Source: Glandiceps talaboti (lineage: Eukaryota > Hemichordata > Enteropneusta > Spengelidae). From it: 64,000 nucleotides of DNA. Positions 46,101 to 58,023 of this stretch are shown piece after piece (within the stretch, counting starts at the first letter, position 1; each line of letters begins with the position of its first letter). The notes below the pieces were generated by a model. The model made no database searches. It worked only from the letters and a program-made list of their open reading frames with translations, and had not been told where the DNA came from. A program made the translations under genes and the position numbers. The stretch covers positions 3,398,501-3,462,500 of the forward strand of contig NC_135568.1 of assembly GCF_964340395.1 (NCBI RefSeq), in the 5' to 3' direction.

Positions 46101-49100
46101 AGTGACATACTACGTATCTCCATATGATCTGTTGAATGTAGAAACAGGTACAACCACAACACTCACAATGAAAGGCAAGTAAAAATATAAGTTGAATCTC
46201 TCCTCGGTCACAACAGTGCAGACTAATAAAAGGCGCCCTCTTGTGGCCAGTCTGCTACTTTCACTAAGGAAAGTAACAGTACAGGAAATTTGTGAGAGTG
46301 AAAGTACTGATAACTGTATTTTGTATTTTCAGAGCCTGTACCCAGAAGTCTTGGTTTCTCTGTTTATGTTACCATTGAGAGTTCAACTCTACATAAACTA
46401 CAGACTACTCCTTTGCTAAGTGTACCTATGTCAGCAGATGGAAAGAGGGCTGTAGGGTAAGGAAATGATTATTTTACAGGCAAAATTTTACTTGCACGTT
46501 GTAAGAACTTTGTGGTCATGTAAAAAGAAATATGTATTAAAAGAATGCACACTATGGACATGTTCCTACAGACTGAATTTACTTTGTGGAGTGATGATGG
46601 TTGAATGGTTAGAGTGGCTGGCCAGGAATCTGCAGGTTTGAGCTCCGTTGCTGCCATTTGTTTCTGAGTGGCTAAAGTGCTTGGGCAAGATTTGAAACAC
46701 GACTGTGCCTCAATTAACCCTGCTGTATAATTTGGGACCTGGTAGGATAGAACCGCAATGTGAATGCTTTAATCATATGTGCTTATGGATTATATGTTCC
46801 CCAGGGAGTTGAGGAAGTAAAATGCCATTTGTTGCTATAGATCCGTGCCAGGGGTAATAATTGTAAAGTGCTTTGAGCACAGAGTGGGAAAGAGCTATAT
46901 AAAAACCAACATTATTATCACCGGTACTGTCTCCACTGTGTGTAAGATATGATTTTGTTATTGTATGTTTTCAGCTCTCCAAGTTTTATACAACTGGGTA
47001 ATCCTAATAGTACAACTTTACCAGCATCATTTATACTGAAACTAAACAAACCAATGCCATTGTCAACAACCAGTATTAGACAAGTTCAAGCTCATACAGG
47101 TAAGGATATAAGAACACTGTAACATAACCCCCATGACATGCAAAGGCCAGTGTGGTGTACTCATGGGGTTGGGAGGGGGATACAAGTCCAAGCTCATACA
47201 GGATACTAGTATAAGAACACTGTAAATAACCCTCTATGACATGCAAAGTCTAGTGTGCTGTACTCATGGGGTGGGGGTACTTGTACTCAAGTGCTTGCGG
47301 TGTTCCCTGTAGCTGTACTTTCATGAGCAAAGTAGAAGTACAGCAGAAAACACGACAAGCATGATTGGGAATAGTCTGTAAAGTACACCATGATGGGAGA
47401 GAGGAGGCCAGTCAGGACAGAATGGCGGGAGAGAGCTAGAGGAAGGTCAGTCAGGGCAGAATGACGGGAGAGAGGAGGCCAGTCAGGGTAGAATGATGGG
47501 AAAGAGGTAGTCGGTCAGTGCGGCATGACGGGAGAGAGAGTGGCCGGTCAGGGCAGAATGACATGACATATCATACAGTATAGATGGGGAAGTGCATGAG
47601 TACCAATGCTGGCAGTTGTGCATCACCGAGTTTTGTTGTTATTACATAAATGTACATTGATAAAAATATGACAACTGAGTGATTATGTGATTCTGTGTAC
47701 ATGGAACATTGCATGGTCATTTGCATACAGTTATACATTGATAACTTCAAACCATGTTTGATGTTCTACTCTGTTAATTCTGTGTACTAGGTATGCAGTT
47801 TGTTGATTTAACCCAGGGTAAACCATTGAATGGACTGATTTGTCAACACTACAGTACCAGTAACCAGTCTTCAGGTGCCAAATCATCCAACTATAACACT
47901 TTCTTTGTGGTAAGTACATTTAGAGATTTTGTAGTAGTTCTGAAATCAGAAATTATTTCCCTAGTATATGTCAGCTTTCCATTGTGTTAATTCAAGGAGT
48001 TGAATTCACAATGACTCCATGGAAGCAAAGATAAGCTTTCTTTTCATACCTTGACCTTTGACTTTGACCTTTATAGTCAAGGTCAAATAAATTGGTAAAT
48101 AAATTATGAAGTTTTGTATATAGAGACACCATTCAAGTTTGCACAATACTTTTACCATACAACACACCAATGCAGTTGGATGCTATGTCTTCTATGAACT
48201 CTTGTTATCTGTAAAATTTCTATCTTTCTGATATTCCGAATTTGCCAGATCAGCATTATTGCTATTTCATCAGTGATTGTAGTAGTGGACGCTTGAATTG
48301 TAGGACCATATTTTAGACAGCAATAACAGCACATTAGTGTTTGGGGGCTGTGTCGTCAAATGTAAAAGACTTGCTGTTAATTATGTGTAAAATTTCTGTC
48401 TTTTTTTTGTAACTTTTTACAAAAATTTGTAAAAAATTTTTTTACTTTTTTTTACTTTTTTGTCTCCGATATACAGAACTTGCCAGATCAACATCATTGC
48501 TATTTCATCAATGAATGTAGCTGTGGACCTGAAATGAAAGGAGTAATATTATCAAAGATGGCGTTTACACACCCTGCCAACATTCCACAAATAGTAATGT
48601 TCCTCAGACAACAAGCTGTCTATAACACATTGATAGCAAGCTGTGTACGCAACAGTGGAAAACAAGGTAAGGCCAAGAAACAGAAATTGTATTTCTAATC
48701 CCTGCAAACTTCACCTGAGAATGTGCATGTTGGAGCATTTTATTTGGAGTTTTCAAACCTGTGAAGTGGCAAGCTTCTTGTCAATGTATGCTTCCATGAT
48801 ACTGTCTAATTTTTGGTTTATAGTGGCTAAATTTATAAGCTTTTTGCTTACTTGAAAGTACTGACAAGAAACATTGATTTGCTATTCTCTTATAATGTTA
48901 ATATCAATGCATACCTTCTATGACATTACAATTTGTGTTCTCTATTCTATTGATCAGTGTGATTGCACTTTAAAAAAATAAGAAAATAGAAAAATATTGC
49001 ATATTCAGAATGCGGGATCAACTCAATCCCACACTTCTTGTTGAGATCTCAGACTACATGGATGTGAGAATGTTTTCTACACACTTCTTAGTCTAACAAT

Positions 49101-52100
49101 GGCTTCTAAAGATAACTTTATGTCAAGATATTAGTGACCGTTAATTTGAAATTTATGGTTTTTTCCCATAGACATTGGTAACTGTGTACTATTTGATGTA
49201 ACACCAGTGACTCCACAGAGGATTTCGGTATCTTTTGAACATCCTATCCATGAAGGCATGGCATGTGGTAAGTTATAATTATGATATATGCCAAGGAAAT
49301 CTTTACTTGTCTCATTACCTCACAATACACCATATTCCTATTACTCAAGTTACTGTAAGGATCTCAAGAGAATTTGTATGTAAGAGCCAAAGTTTGGTTA
49401 TGTCCACTGATTAAATTACAAGTAGTTTAGTGAGAACAGCATGGATATGAATGGTAACTTTGTGTCTGCTGTCTACCTTAGAGTACTCAACTTTTCTAGC
49501 CCTCACTTCCAGCCTCCAAATGGCTTGAAAACAGCACTCCTTTATCTCTCTGAAGACTTTGATAGCTGGAATATGGTGTATTAATTTAGTATCAATCATT
49601 TCTAAGGCATCCAGATTGTTACAAGTACAATTATGAATTGAAAGTATCACCAAAATGCACACACACTTTTTTTCGTATTTCAACAGACTAATCATCCTGT
49701 CAGTTTTAAAAAGGTTTTACGATGAGAAACACACACACACACACACACATACACACATGCACACACACACACACATATACAAAAAAAAACACCTGAAAAG
49801 GGTCACCCTGATATTAATAATCTTGCAGTACTCCTTTAATGTATTGATTACTATTTGTTTCTTTTACAGTTGAATTTGATTTGTCAGAACTTGCCAATGT
49901 AAAATGCAAATTACATACACCACCTGGTGAGCAACCACTGTGCTCTGATGAGTATGCAACTAAAGTGTTACAAAGGTAGGTTTATGTATCACTTGTAAAA
50001 TAGACCCTATGCTTGTACCAAGTGTGACTTATCTATTGAATGGTCTTTTTAAACTGTTACATGAGTTTCTTGAGTTTGGTTATTATATGCAGTTTTATCA
50101 CTTTTATCAACTCTATATATAAGGGTAATATCATAACTAGACAAAGCCCATAAGCTCATGCAGGGTAGATTCATTTGTGACCAGCTGCCTCACAATGATA
50201 TTGTAGATAGCGCCCTCCACATGGAGAATGCACATAGTATATAGAACATGCATGTGTAGTCATTGTGCCGCAATGCATCCTTGGGTAAAACCACCAAAAA
50301 AACATCGCATAGTGTATAGGATACGCATACATACTAGAGGCGCTCTTCGAGTTATTATTATACATTTATTGCCTGGCTATGAGGGCACTAGTAGACGTCT
50401 ATTAACCTGAGGGCTGTTATGCAGCAATTATTTCCAAGGTTACTACATGACAGCATGAGGGTAATATGTGCTACTAGTGCCCAAATAAGGCCAGGCAATA
50501 AGTGTTTTATAACACACCACATTCTTTGGCAATTATTCTTTCCAAAGTCAAATCAAATCACAGGTAGAACTCCTATGATACTGTAATAGTGCCGTAGGGA
50601 ATATAGAATACTGTATCACTCTCTGTATGCAAATTGAGGTCACTGTAATACAATCTAAGCCAATCACTGAAGGCTGTATGAAAACATGTTGTAATAGTGC
50701 CCTAGGGAATATAGAATACTCTATCACTCTGTATGCAAATTGAAGTCACTATAGGTCCATGTGATACAATCTAAGCCAATCACAGAAGGCTGTATGAAAA
50801 CAATATGTTGATATCTTCTGTTTATTTTGGATATTGAGACTAATTGATTAATGTTTTTGTACCCCTACAGATGTATGTCCATCCCGGTAACTATGAGGTC
50901 CATACTCAAGAAAGCAGCTGATCAAAGACAGATGTTAGATGGTTCACAGAGAGTTGGTGCACAGGGATATTCCCCTTACTCCTATTCCTCTGGTGACATC
51001 ACTGGATTCATTCCTAATGCTGGTAGACTCAGCGCTGGGATAACAGTCAGTCTTGCCAAAAATGAGCACTCGTCAACCAGTGGTGGCCAGGTGAGGTCAA
51101 CTACCATGGTTTCAAGTACATCTGGTTTACCACTGGATAAATCTATTAGTGTTCAGAGGTACAAACATGCCTTGATTGAGTTGCCGAGTGGAGCCATTGG
51201 ACAAAGTGCTTTTGGAAGAAGTATAACAGTTACTAACGTTACAACAGATGGGGAAACAGGGTTAGGGCCGATTGGAGGAGTTTCCACCGACGATTCTAAA
51301 GTCACACAAAATCCCATGTTAGCTACATTGTTGCAGACAACAGGGAATGTCAATATGATGCCTCCTGAGGAGGGTGAGGAAATAAGTCCGGGGGGTAAAG
51401 GAAGAAATCCCATGCTTATGAATTTACTTCAAGATCAAGGAACCCCTCTACCCTCTAATGTAACACAGCCACAACAAATAAAACCAACAAGGAAACGTAA
51501 ACGAAAGTCTGTGACCGAGAGATCGCCAAAACGACAGGCGAGTGAAGAAGAATTCGCCAAAGAATTAACAGCGATTGAATTTGATTTTGACCTTAGTGGT
51601 CACAGTGAACCACCAACACTGACAACCTCGACTGTGTCAGATCCAATCAGACTACAGACAATATCCTCACAATCAAGTTCACCATTCCGAATGGAAATGA
51701 AATCAGATTTTGCAAAGACGAATGAAACCGAAGTATCAAGTATGTTGTCAGATATTGTTGAACAGAATGCTAAGTTGTTAAAGCGTACATCTAAACGTGC
51801 TGATAGTAGTGGCAGCAGTAGGACAGGGCAGTCACCAAAGAGAGTCAGTACACCAACAGATGTAGGTATGCCAAAGTTGAGTAATGTCAACACTTCTGAT
51901 AGCTTACTTGGTAGTCATGGAGATGTATTGTCTACTTCAGGAGGTGCTGATCATTCAAGTCAGGAGCATTCAATAAATACACCAGGCAGCCCAATGGATT
52001 CGGATCTTTTCTCAAAACCCGATAACGACATCTTCAACCCGGGAGATTTCATGACTGATGATCCGGCACCTCACAATCCTGATAATGATGCGGATTTTAC

Positions 52101-54513
52101 TGAACCGATAGATTTCAACACGGAAGTTCTGAATCCTAGTAACTTTCCCACCGACTTCATGGAACCAACAACAGAGAGTAGTGTAGGTGTTGATTTAGAT
52201 ACATGTGATGCGACTGCATTCGGATTTACGCCATCAGTTGGGAAAACAAATCCAGCAGCGAACACAACAACCACAGGCAACACAACACCATCATCAACTG
52301 ATCAGTCAACAGTAGTCAGTAGCAGTTCAACTAAACAAGCATCCTCACTGGATAAGTCTGAAAATGAGGAATCAACTGAAACAAAAGAGAGACAGCCTTT
52401 GCAGACTACGGAGGAACCAATATCGGTTTTAATGGCGTTGAGTGATGAAGCATTAGATCTGAGTATGCCTCCCAAAACAAAGTCACCGTTAGATAGCAGA
52501 GACAAGGAAGAGAGTGTATCAAAGCCAACCCCTCCAATTCTATCAGAACCTCCTGTAGAAGTCAAACACAAACGTTCAGAACATGAAACGGGAAGAGTGT
52601 CCAAAAAGGGCAAGAAAAGAGACTCGAAGAAAGGATCTGATTTTGATGGCGAAAGTTCATCAAGTAAACGCAAACAGGAGTCCAAGAGAGAACGAAGCAG
52701 TAAACGGCGGAAAGGAGAAGGTAGCAGGTCACCATCACGAGGTCGTAAGTCACCAACGCTGAGTGGATCCTTACCACCTGTCACAGTTACTATACCTAAA
52801 CTGAATACACCAACAACCACAATGACTGCAAAACAAACAGCCCCTTTGAAGACTACTATTAGAACTGTTACCATTACATCCGATGGACAAAAAATCAAAA
52901 AACCAGTAATCATAAAACCAGTGGCACCACCTTCGAGTAAGAACAATCCAAGTAAATCAAGTAAAAGTTCAAGTCAAGATAAATCGAGTCAAAGAAATTC
53001 TGATGGTTTATCAAATAGTAAGGGTAGTGTCAAGACTGTGACAATCAAACCAGTAAAAAGACCCCCTAAGTTACTGCCTTTGAAAGATCCTGTAACTGTA
53101 GTTACAGCAACTACACTAGAGACACCAAGTTCAAGTATGAACACTGCTACTACATCATCCACAAGTAATGCAAATACAACTTTGACATCGAGTGGCAGTA
53201 GTGTTTCGCCAATGAAAACACCAACAGTTACATCACCATTGTTAGGAAACAAACAAAAGTCGCCCATTCGATCTCGGAAGGGATCATTGTCAGCTGTGAT
53301 TGATAAGTTAAAAGAAAGTGCCAGTAGTGTTAATGTTAAAAGCAGTGCACTTGGCTTATTTGATCCTTCCAGTGAAAAAGATGATGATGGAAGAGAACAA
53401 GTAGGTGAACAGGACAAGAAATCAACAGAAGAAATGATTGAGAAAAGATCTGATTCGAAAACCACGCCAACAAAACACACCACACAAAAAATAGTCACTG
53501 CACAAAACATTCGAAATGGAAATTCAACACCTACATCAAGTGTCAAACCCATTCTTGTTGTACGAACTGTTGCTGTGACAACAATTTCCATGACTCCTCC
53601 AACGACAGTGCTTGCTGTAACTACAAGTGCTCCAACAGGGAAGGTGAAAAAAGACAGAAGAGCAGTAGAAGAACCAGTTGTTTCAGAACGGGAAAGTCCG
53701 GAAAGTCCAGAGGACACCAGCACCGGGCTAAGACAAGGAAAAACACCTCGAGATAATCAAACACCAGCAAGCCCAGATAAAAACAACACCACTGTCACCG
53801 ATTTGTTTGTACCAGTTATTCCGTTAGAACTGCAGGATGAAAAACCACCAGGATATCAACGAGAAGGAAAACCAAAAACAGAATCCAAACACAAAGAAAC
53901 AAGTATCCTGGCCAAGTTGCAGGCTGAAATAGCTGAAAAGCAAAGTGGATCAGGTGAAGATAGAGAAAGTGGTATGTTCTGGCCAAGTGATGACAACGAA
54001 GGAGAACTTGACGGTGATGATGAAAATCTTCCGTATTTGATTGAAATGGAAACAAAGTCAGTTCCTTCTAGTCCCAAAGATTCAAACATTGCTAACAGCA
54101 CAGACTCAAAAACAGATCAATCAGACAGACATGAATTTAAAGTACCTACACCGATAAACGTAAGAAGTGCAACACCTGATGTTATTAAAAAGCCGCACCC
54201 GAGTCCAGGCAATGAAAGTGATGAAGACGACGGTCTAGTCATTGATGTACCTCACACACCAAAATCTAAGCCTGATTCAAAAAGTAGCGATACTCAAACA
54301 GAAACAGAAATCAAGTCTCCACGTAGCGTCATGGCGCAGTCACCGCTAGGAGTGGTAGCTAAGTCGCCATTAATGGTGAAATCACCAGCAACCAAATCTC
54401 CTAGTAACATTAGTATTAGTGGAACTTCCGATCCATCACATCACTCGACAACAGGAAGTCCATGTACAATTGATGATGAATTGATGGATGAAGCTTTGTT
54501 GTATAAAGATTAA
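40151..54513 (+). CDS. MED1: Mediator complex subunit 1 (MED1/TRAP220), 16 coding exons
   Basis: Mediator subunit that docks nuclear receptors and other activators to RNA polymerase II in the nucleus. Coding exons: 40151-40238, 41542-41660, 41926-42004, 43041-43095, 43610-43748, 44474-44574, 45061-45135, 45618-45688, 46088-46174, 46333-46456, 46975-47099, 47791-47909, 48477-48666, 49172-49267, 49870-49975, 50871-54513. Phases agree; total 1738 residues (human 1581). The Med1 domain fills ~60-540, with family words SSDMFYVEV, GYFTPRSGG, YYVSPYDLL, AYNTLIASCV and QRCMSIPVTMR. Two receptor boxes follow: LATLL (~675-679, in NPMLATLLQ) and LMNLL (~707-711, in NPMLMNLLQ), as in vertebrate MED1. The rest is a long disordered S/T/K-rich tail, with SAVIDKLK and the acidic end DDELMDEALLYKD conserved. 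The intron after 46174 starts GC instead of GT. Confidence 0.95.
40964..41290 (+). repeat. 75-bp minisatellite in MED1 intron 1, 4+ copies
   Basis: Units start ctcaggtagatttttacc at 40964, 41038, 41113, 41194 and 41269 (spacing 74-81), then run through acttactacccataacaa, aacactggtagg and ccctggtaaaatgacagggg. Inverted units occur at 15367-15495, and related words near 1450-1500. Confidence 0.95.
42085..42463. repeat. (TGTGT)n then (TTATG)n pentanucleotide arrays
   Basis: About 245 bp of ttgtg units followed by ~130 bp of ctatg/ttatg units, in MED1 intron 3. Cysteine/valine-rich open frames here are repeat artefacts. Confidence 0.98.
43283..43400. mobile_element. Possible truncated MITE end
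   Basis: Begins attaaaggggaacactactc and continues with an imperfect internal palindrome (gaaatgaaatcatttt and aaaat…catttcatgattt). No matching far end is found, so it may be a one-ended relic. Confidence 0.3.
43940..44275. repeat. ~50-58 bp tandem repeat in MED1 intron 5, about 7 copies
   Basis: Unit: ggggtgcaacaactagacac, then tttgagtggtagaagggttg and cagcaaa. Slight length variation and G-run differences between units. Confidence 0.95.
44271..44407 (-). repeat. Intronic inverted repeat, left arm
   Basis: Reverse complement of 47250-47383 at roughly 90% identity over ~135 bp. Shared words on the right arm's strand: agctgtactttcatgagcaa, agtagaagtacagcagaaaa and catgattgggaatagtctgt. The arms lie in two MED1 introns and flank six exons. 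Confidence 0.9.
46591..46919 (+). mobile_element. tRNA-derived SINE, copy 2
   Basis: Same family as 24915-25272. Head: tggttagagtggctggcc, then gcaggtttgagctcc in the B-box position. Body: tttctgagtggctaaagt, cttgggcaagattt, ggacctggtaggat. Tail: ttgtaaagtgctttgagc, gagctatataaaaaccaac, attattatc. In a MED1 intron. Confidence 0.85.
47082..47280. repeat. Duplicated donor edge of MED1 exon 11
   Basis: caagttcaagctcatacag|gtaagg plus ~90 bp of intron (tataagaacactgtaa, atgacatgcaaag, gtactcatggggt) recurs at 47182-47280 as caagtccaagctcatacagg, with the donor GT changed to AT. Confidence 0.9.
47250..47383 (+). repeat. Intronic inverted repeat, right arm
   Basis: Partner of 44271-44407 in reverse orientation. 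Its left end overlaps the duplicated donor block, so the two duplications happened in sequence. Confidence 0.9.
47391..47562. repeat. ~40-bp tandem repeat, 4-5 copies
   Basis: Units contain atgacgggagagaggaggcc and agtcagggcagaatga. In a MED1 intron. Confidence 0.9.
48051..48086. promoter_or_regulatory. Cluster of nuclear-receptor half-sites in a MED1 intron
   Basis: On the minus strand: tcaaaggtcaag and aaaggtcaaagtcaa. On the plus strand: tcaaggtcaa. This gives three AGGTCA half-sites plus an AGTCA, including a DR1-like spacing and two TCAAGGTCA-like extended half-sites. It may be chance or the relic of a tgacctt-type simple repeat. Confidence 0.3.
48211..48530. repeat. Duplicated acceptor edge of MED1 exon 13
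   Basis: The true exon start (48477, aacttgccagatcaacatc, attgctatttcatcaatga) has a diverged upstream copy at about 48225-48290 (tttgccagatcagcattatt, gctatttcatcagtgattgt). The intron words gtaaaatttct…ctttt are shared too. The copy lacks an AG at the splice position. Confidence 0.85.
49729..49771. repeat. (CA)n microsatellite
   Basis: About 20 CA units with interruptions, in a MED1 intron. Confidence 0.95.
50363..50504. mobile_element. Fold-back (palindromic) element, ~142 bp
   Basis: Arms: attgcctggctatgagggca, ctagtag at 50363-50394, against the inverse ctactagtgccc…ggccaggcaataagtg at 50471-50504. Inner parts also pair (attaacctgagggctgttat against the inverse of acagcatgagggtaat). 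The whole block can form one long hairpin, typical of a MITE. Confidence 0.7.
50583..50805. repeat. ~110-bp tandem duplication in the last MED1 intron
   Basis: Two copies share gtaatagtgccctagggaat, atagaatactctatcact, aatctaagccaatcac and gaaggctgtatgaaaaca. The second has a ~10-bp insertion (ataggtccatgtg). Confidence 0.95.
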
Positions 54514-55922
54514 AAATACATCATTAAATTATATACTAAATGAATTCTTATTTATATTATGTAAGGAGCAGTGTTTATCTATTAGTATCTTTTATTTTAT
54601 ATTCTGTATTTTCAGAGTTTTGTGAGAACCTGGGATTACATTAGACCTTTACAGTGCTTCCAATCAAAATAGAAATGATAAACTCCTGCAACATAGTGAT
54701 ACGTTACCAAAGTAGGTTTGTGTCTTTGTACAGAATTCAGTAGGGTGGTCAGATCAAATAAGTGCAACAATTGTGTGTGTTATTACTGATAACTTCAAAC
54801 AACAAATTTCAAATTTGGCACCTCTTTCCCTTACCGAGGTTTACTGTCTAATACATCACTCTGTACATCTACCAACAGACGGGGTTTATTTATCAAAGTA
54901 AACTGTTATTCAACTTTGCCACTGTGTAGGCAATGTTGTGACTACCATAGCAAAATCTACATCAATGCATCAGGACAAGTTCAGTAATGTATCAATATGT
55001 TGCAGTACTTCACCATTCATACTTCAGTTGGAATTAATATAAGAACCAACAAAAAAATCAATGCTTATTATTCAGTTTATGAAAACCTCTGCCCCATTTT
55101 TGGCTGAACGAAGAAAAATATTCTGCATTTTTTAGGAAAGTTTGATAATTCATATAAAATGTTTGTGTCTTATGTCCTTAAAAATGAAAGATATCTTTAA
55201 TCATACAATCAAAAAACTATCTGATGTATGTAAGTATCAGGGGTCAAGGGTCACAGCCAAATATTCTAAATTTGTGAGCAAATCATGTATTCAATTATCA
55301 AATGAAAAAAATTTAATTTTATTCCAATGGATATGATTTCATCTGATGGTATATTGGATATTTGAACTTTGACCTCAATGTAGGGGTGATCTGTAAAAGT
55401 CTTAATACTGATTGCATGTAACCTAGTGACTTTGTAAACTTTGTATATAGATTATACAAGACTTTACATACAGCACTTGTAGTCATTATAGGCATACAAT
55501 ATTGTTTTAATTGTCGTAGTAAGTGTAATGTGCACCTCAGCTCACAAGGAAAAATTGTTGCTATTACAGTACTTAGAAACTCAAACCAACTCAAATCAGG
55601 TCAGGATGAAAATTGAGGCGGTCATCATGCAAGTTTTCAGACATTGGGATTGATAAATGTATTGTACTTCAAAATGTCCATGTAACCATGGGTGATGGTC
55701 GTGATTGTAACTTATGTAAGAGACGGAGAGAGGATAATAAGGAAAAAAAAGAGAATAGCAGAAATAACAGGATATAGTGATTTACCTTGGAGGTAGAAGA
55801 TATAATGTACCTCCATACACATGGGTCTATTCAAATTGCATGGTTCCTAGCATATAGTAAATCAGAGCTTTCACTTATTATATTCAAATGTCTGAGTGAT
55901 GTTTTATGTCATAATATGAATA

Positions 55923-56048
55923 GCCAATCATTGTGAACTATGAAATAAGCCCCGCCCACACACTTCATGATTCAAAAGACTCCAAAAGACTACTCTGGAG
56001 TTGTGAAGTGCATGGGCGGGGCTTATTTCATACTTTGTAATGATTGGC
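55923..56048. mobile_element. Fold-back element in the MED1 3' region
   Basis: Two 45-nt arms (55923-55967 and 56004-56048) pair with about six mismatches around a 36-nt loop. They contain tatgaaataagccccgccca and its inverse. This is a small palindromic MITE or an RNA hairpin in the UTR. Confidence 0.8.
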
Positions 56049-57874
56049 AGCTAGAGTAGCTTGAATGATTTTTGCTGTCACTGCCTTTTACATTACCTTA
56101 TCTACTTCAGTGTTATTGTTAAGTGATTAGCGACATAGGGTATGGTATAATACTATATTGTACAAAACATCAGTTTTTGTAAAATATTATTTTATGATTA
56201 ATCTAATAATGAATGTCATCAGTTCTGTGAAACTTAAATTACTTTCAAACATTTCTTGAAAATGCAACAGTAGCGGGTATCATCACCTCATAGAACCATT
56301 TCTTTAGAGCTTTGTCACATGGTATTCTGTAGAAGTGTACATTAGGGATGTTTTTCATATTGTTCAGATATCGAGGAAAGTAGCAGTGTTCAATGATTAA
56401 CCGAGTAACCTATACCATGTATACCCCCAAGGTACACACAGACATGAAGTAGAGCACCTCCATGGCAAAGTTTGGAAAGGCTTATTGCTGCTGTAGTTTC
56501 GTGATTACAAAAACAAAACAAAAATGTACTGAACAACAATAGTTTAGTTCATGCCTATCTTGGTAAGCTCAAACCTGGCATTCCACAGTAATAAGAATAT
56601 GCCAACAATTTGCTCAGGAAAAACCTAAACTAAACTCATAAATCATGGAAAATAATCTTGAAAAGAAAATTCCTTAATATATGTGCTCTCATATTATACA
56701 AGTTTTCATTTCAAATGATATCAAGTATGTTACAACCATTGCAGAATCAGGACATTTTTTATGTAAATATAACATTTTTTTTTTAACTTTGTACACTCAT
56801 GCAACTCTTCTTTGATATTCTTGCTATCAGTTCAAAATCATTGTCTTAAATCTTTACCTACCTAAGATTTTCATGGCATCTCCATTTGCATTGTTGTAAA
56901 CCACAGCCTCTTTTACGGCACCGTCCAAGACGCACCTCCCAAGATATTTCGCAGTTTGGCGGAAGAAACAACAGCTCTGGTTGGCGAGAATGCTCCACTT
57001 GAGGCAAAAGGATACGATAACCTCATATAGGAAGTAGAATATGATTTATTTAGATAATGTTAAGCTGCCCATTCCTTGTATGCTATGTCAACTTGTAGCT
57101 CACATCATTTTAGGATGATTACCTACTATTCCCCAAAATTTTTCTTTGTTCAGCCAAGGGAAATATGTATAACCTAAGTGGCCTAGTCACTATGAGTTGA
57201 AAGATGAGTAGTGACAAAACCCTTAGGTCATGAAGAAAAATTTTGGGGAGTAATATAATTATACCCCTACAAGTATAATTTAATGAAAAAGGAAGAAAAA
57301 TCATGACAACGTTAGACTCATATATTTGCACACTGTAGAACCAATGATGAAGACATGTTGTGATGTAGAAAGACCTGGGTATAAATTCCTTATTTTGTGT
57401 TCAAACGCATTCAACTTGACTTGCATGAGGTATAATAATGATTTATATGACTTCAGTATATGCTAACCGTAGAATCAACTGGGTTGTCATATTATGCTGT
57501 AATGTTGAATGTGGGTGTGAAGGAGATGAGAGGAGGGAGAAAAATAAGTAACCTGGATAAAAATTACCAGTAAATGATAATTTGGCAAAAAAACTTGACA
57601 TAAGTTATGTTATGAAATGGCTGACATAATCAAAACTATTTTAGTGTATGTATTTGTATTTTTCTGTAAATAATTTCCTGACATCTGTCCTTAAGTTTAA
57701 ACTAAAAGATACATCATTGTGGGAGTTCCACATTGTTGTCGCTTACACTGTGACTCTTTCAGGCCAACCCACATTGAAATCTTACTAGTGTCTGAAATGG
57801 CAATTGTCTTGTATTTGTGTATTTCTATGTAGATCTTATATTTATAAGAGTACGTTGAAGCCAACTAGCTTAGA

Positions 57875-57880
57875 AATAAA
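57875..57880 (+). terminator. Candidate MED1 poly(A) signal
   Basis: AATAAA in tagaaataaaactttc, followed ~25 bp later by a ggtgagctcttattttgtg GT/T-rich stretch, as expected downstream of a cleavage site. Confidence 0.4.
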
Positions 57881-57957
57881 ACTTTCAAATACTTAAACCT
57901 GGTGAGCTCTTATTTTGTGATACAATTCCAAAGAAAACAAGTCTTCACAATGGATAT

Positions 57958-57988
<31 letters not shown>

Positions 57989-57990
57989 GT

Positions 57991-58022
<32 letters not shown>
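57958..58022. repeat. (CA)n microsatellite
   Basis: Two CA runs split by gcacgtcacgc. Confidence 0.97.

Positions 58023-58023
<1 letters not shown>

Larger units (their letters stand above)
54514..57957. other. MED1 3' UTR and downstream non-coding DNA
   Basis: No coding exon recognised. Contains the palindrome at 55923-56048 and a canonical AATAAA at 57875-57880. If that signal is used, the MED1 3' UTR is about 3.4 kb. Confidence 0.5.

Noticed and set aside
52302-53723. Long antisense frames of 214 and 244 codons inside the last MED1 exon
   Set aside because: Shadows of the S/T/K-rich MED1 coding frame, with hydrophobic low-complexity composition and no family match.
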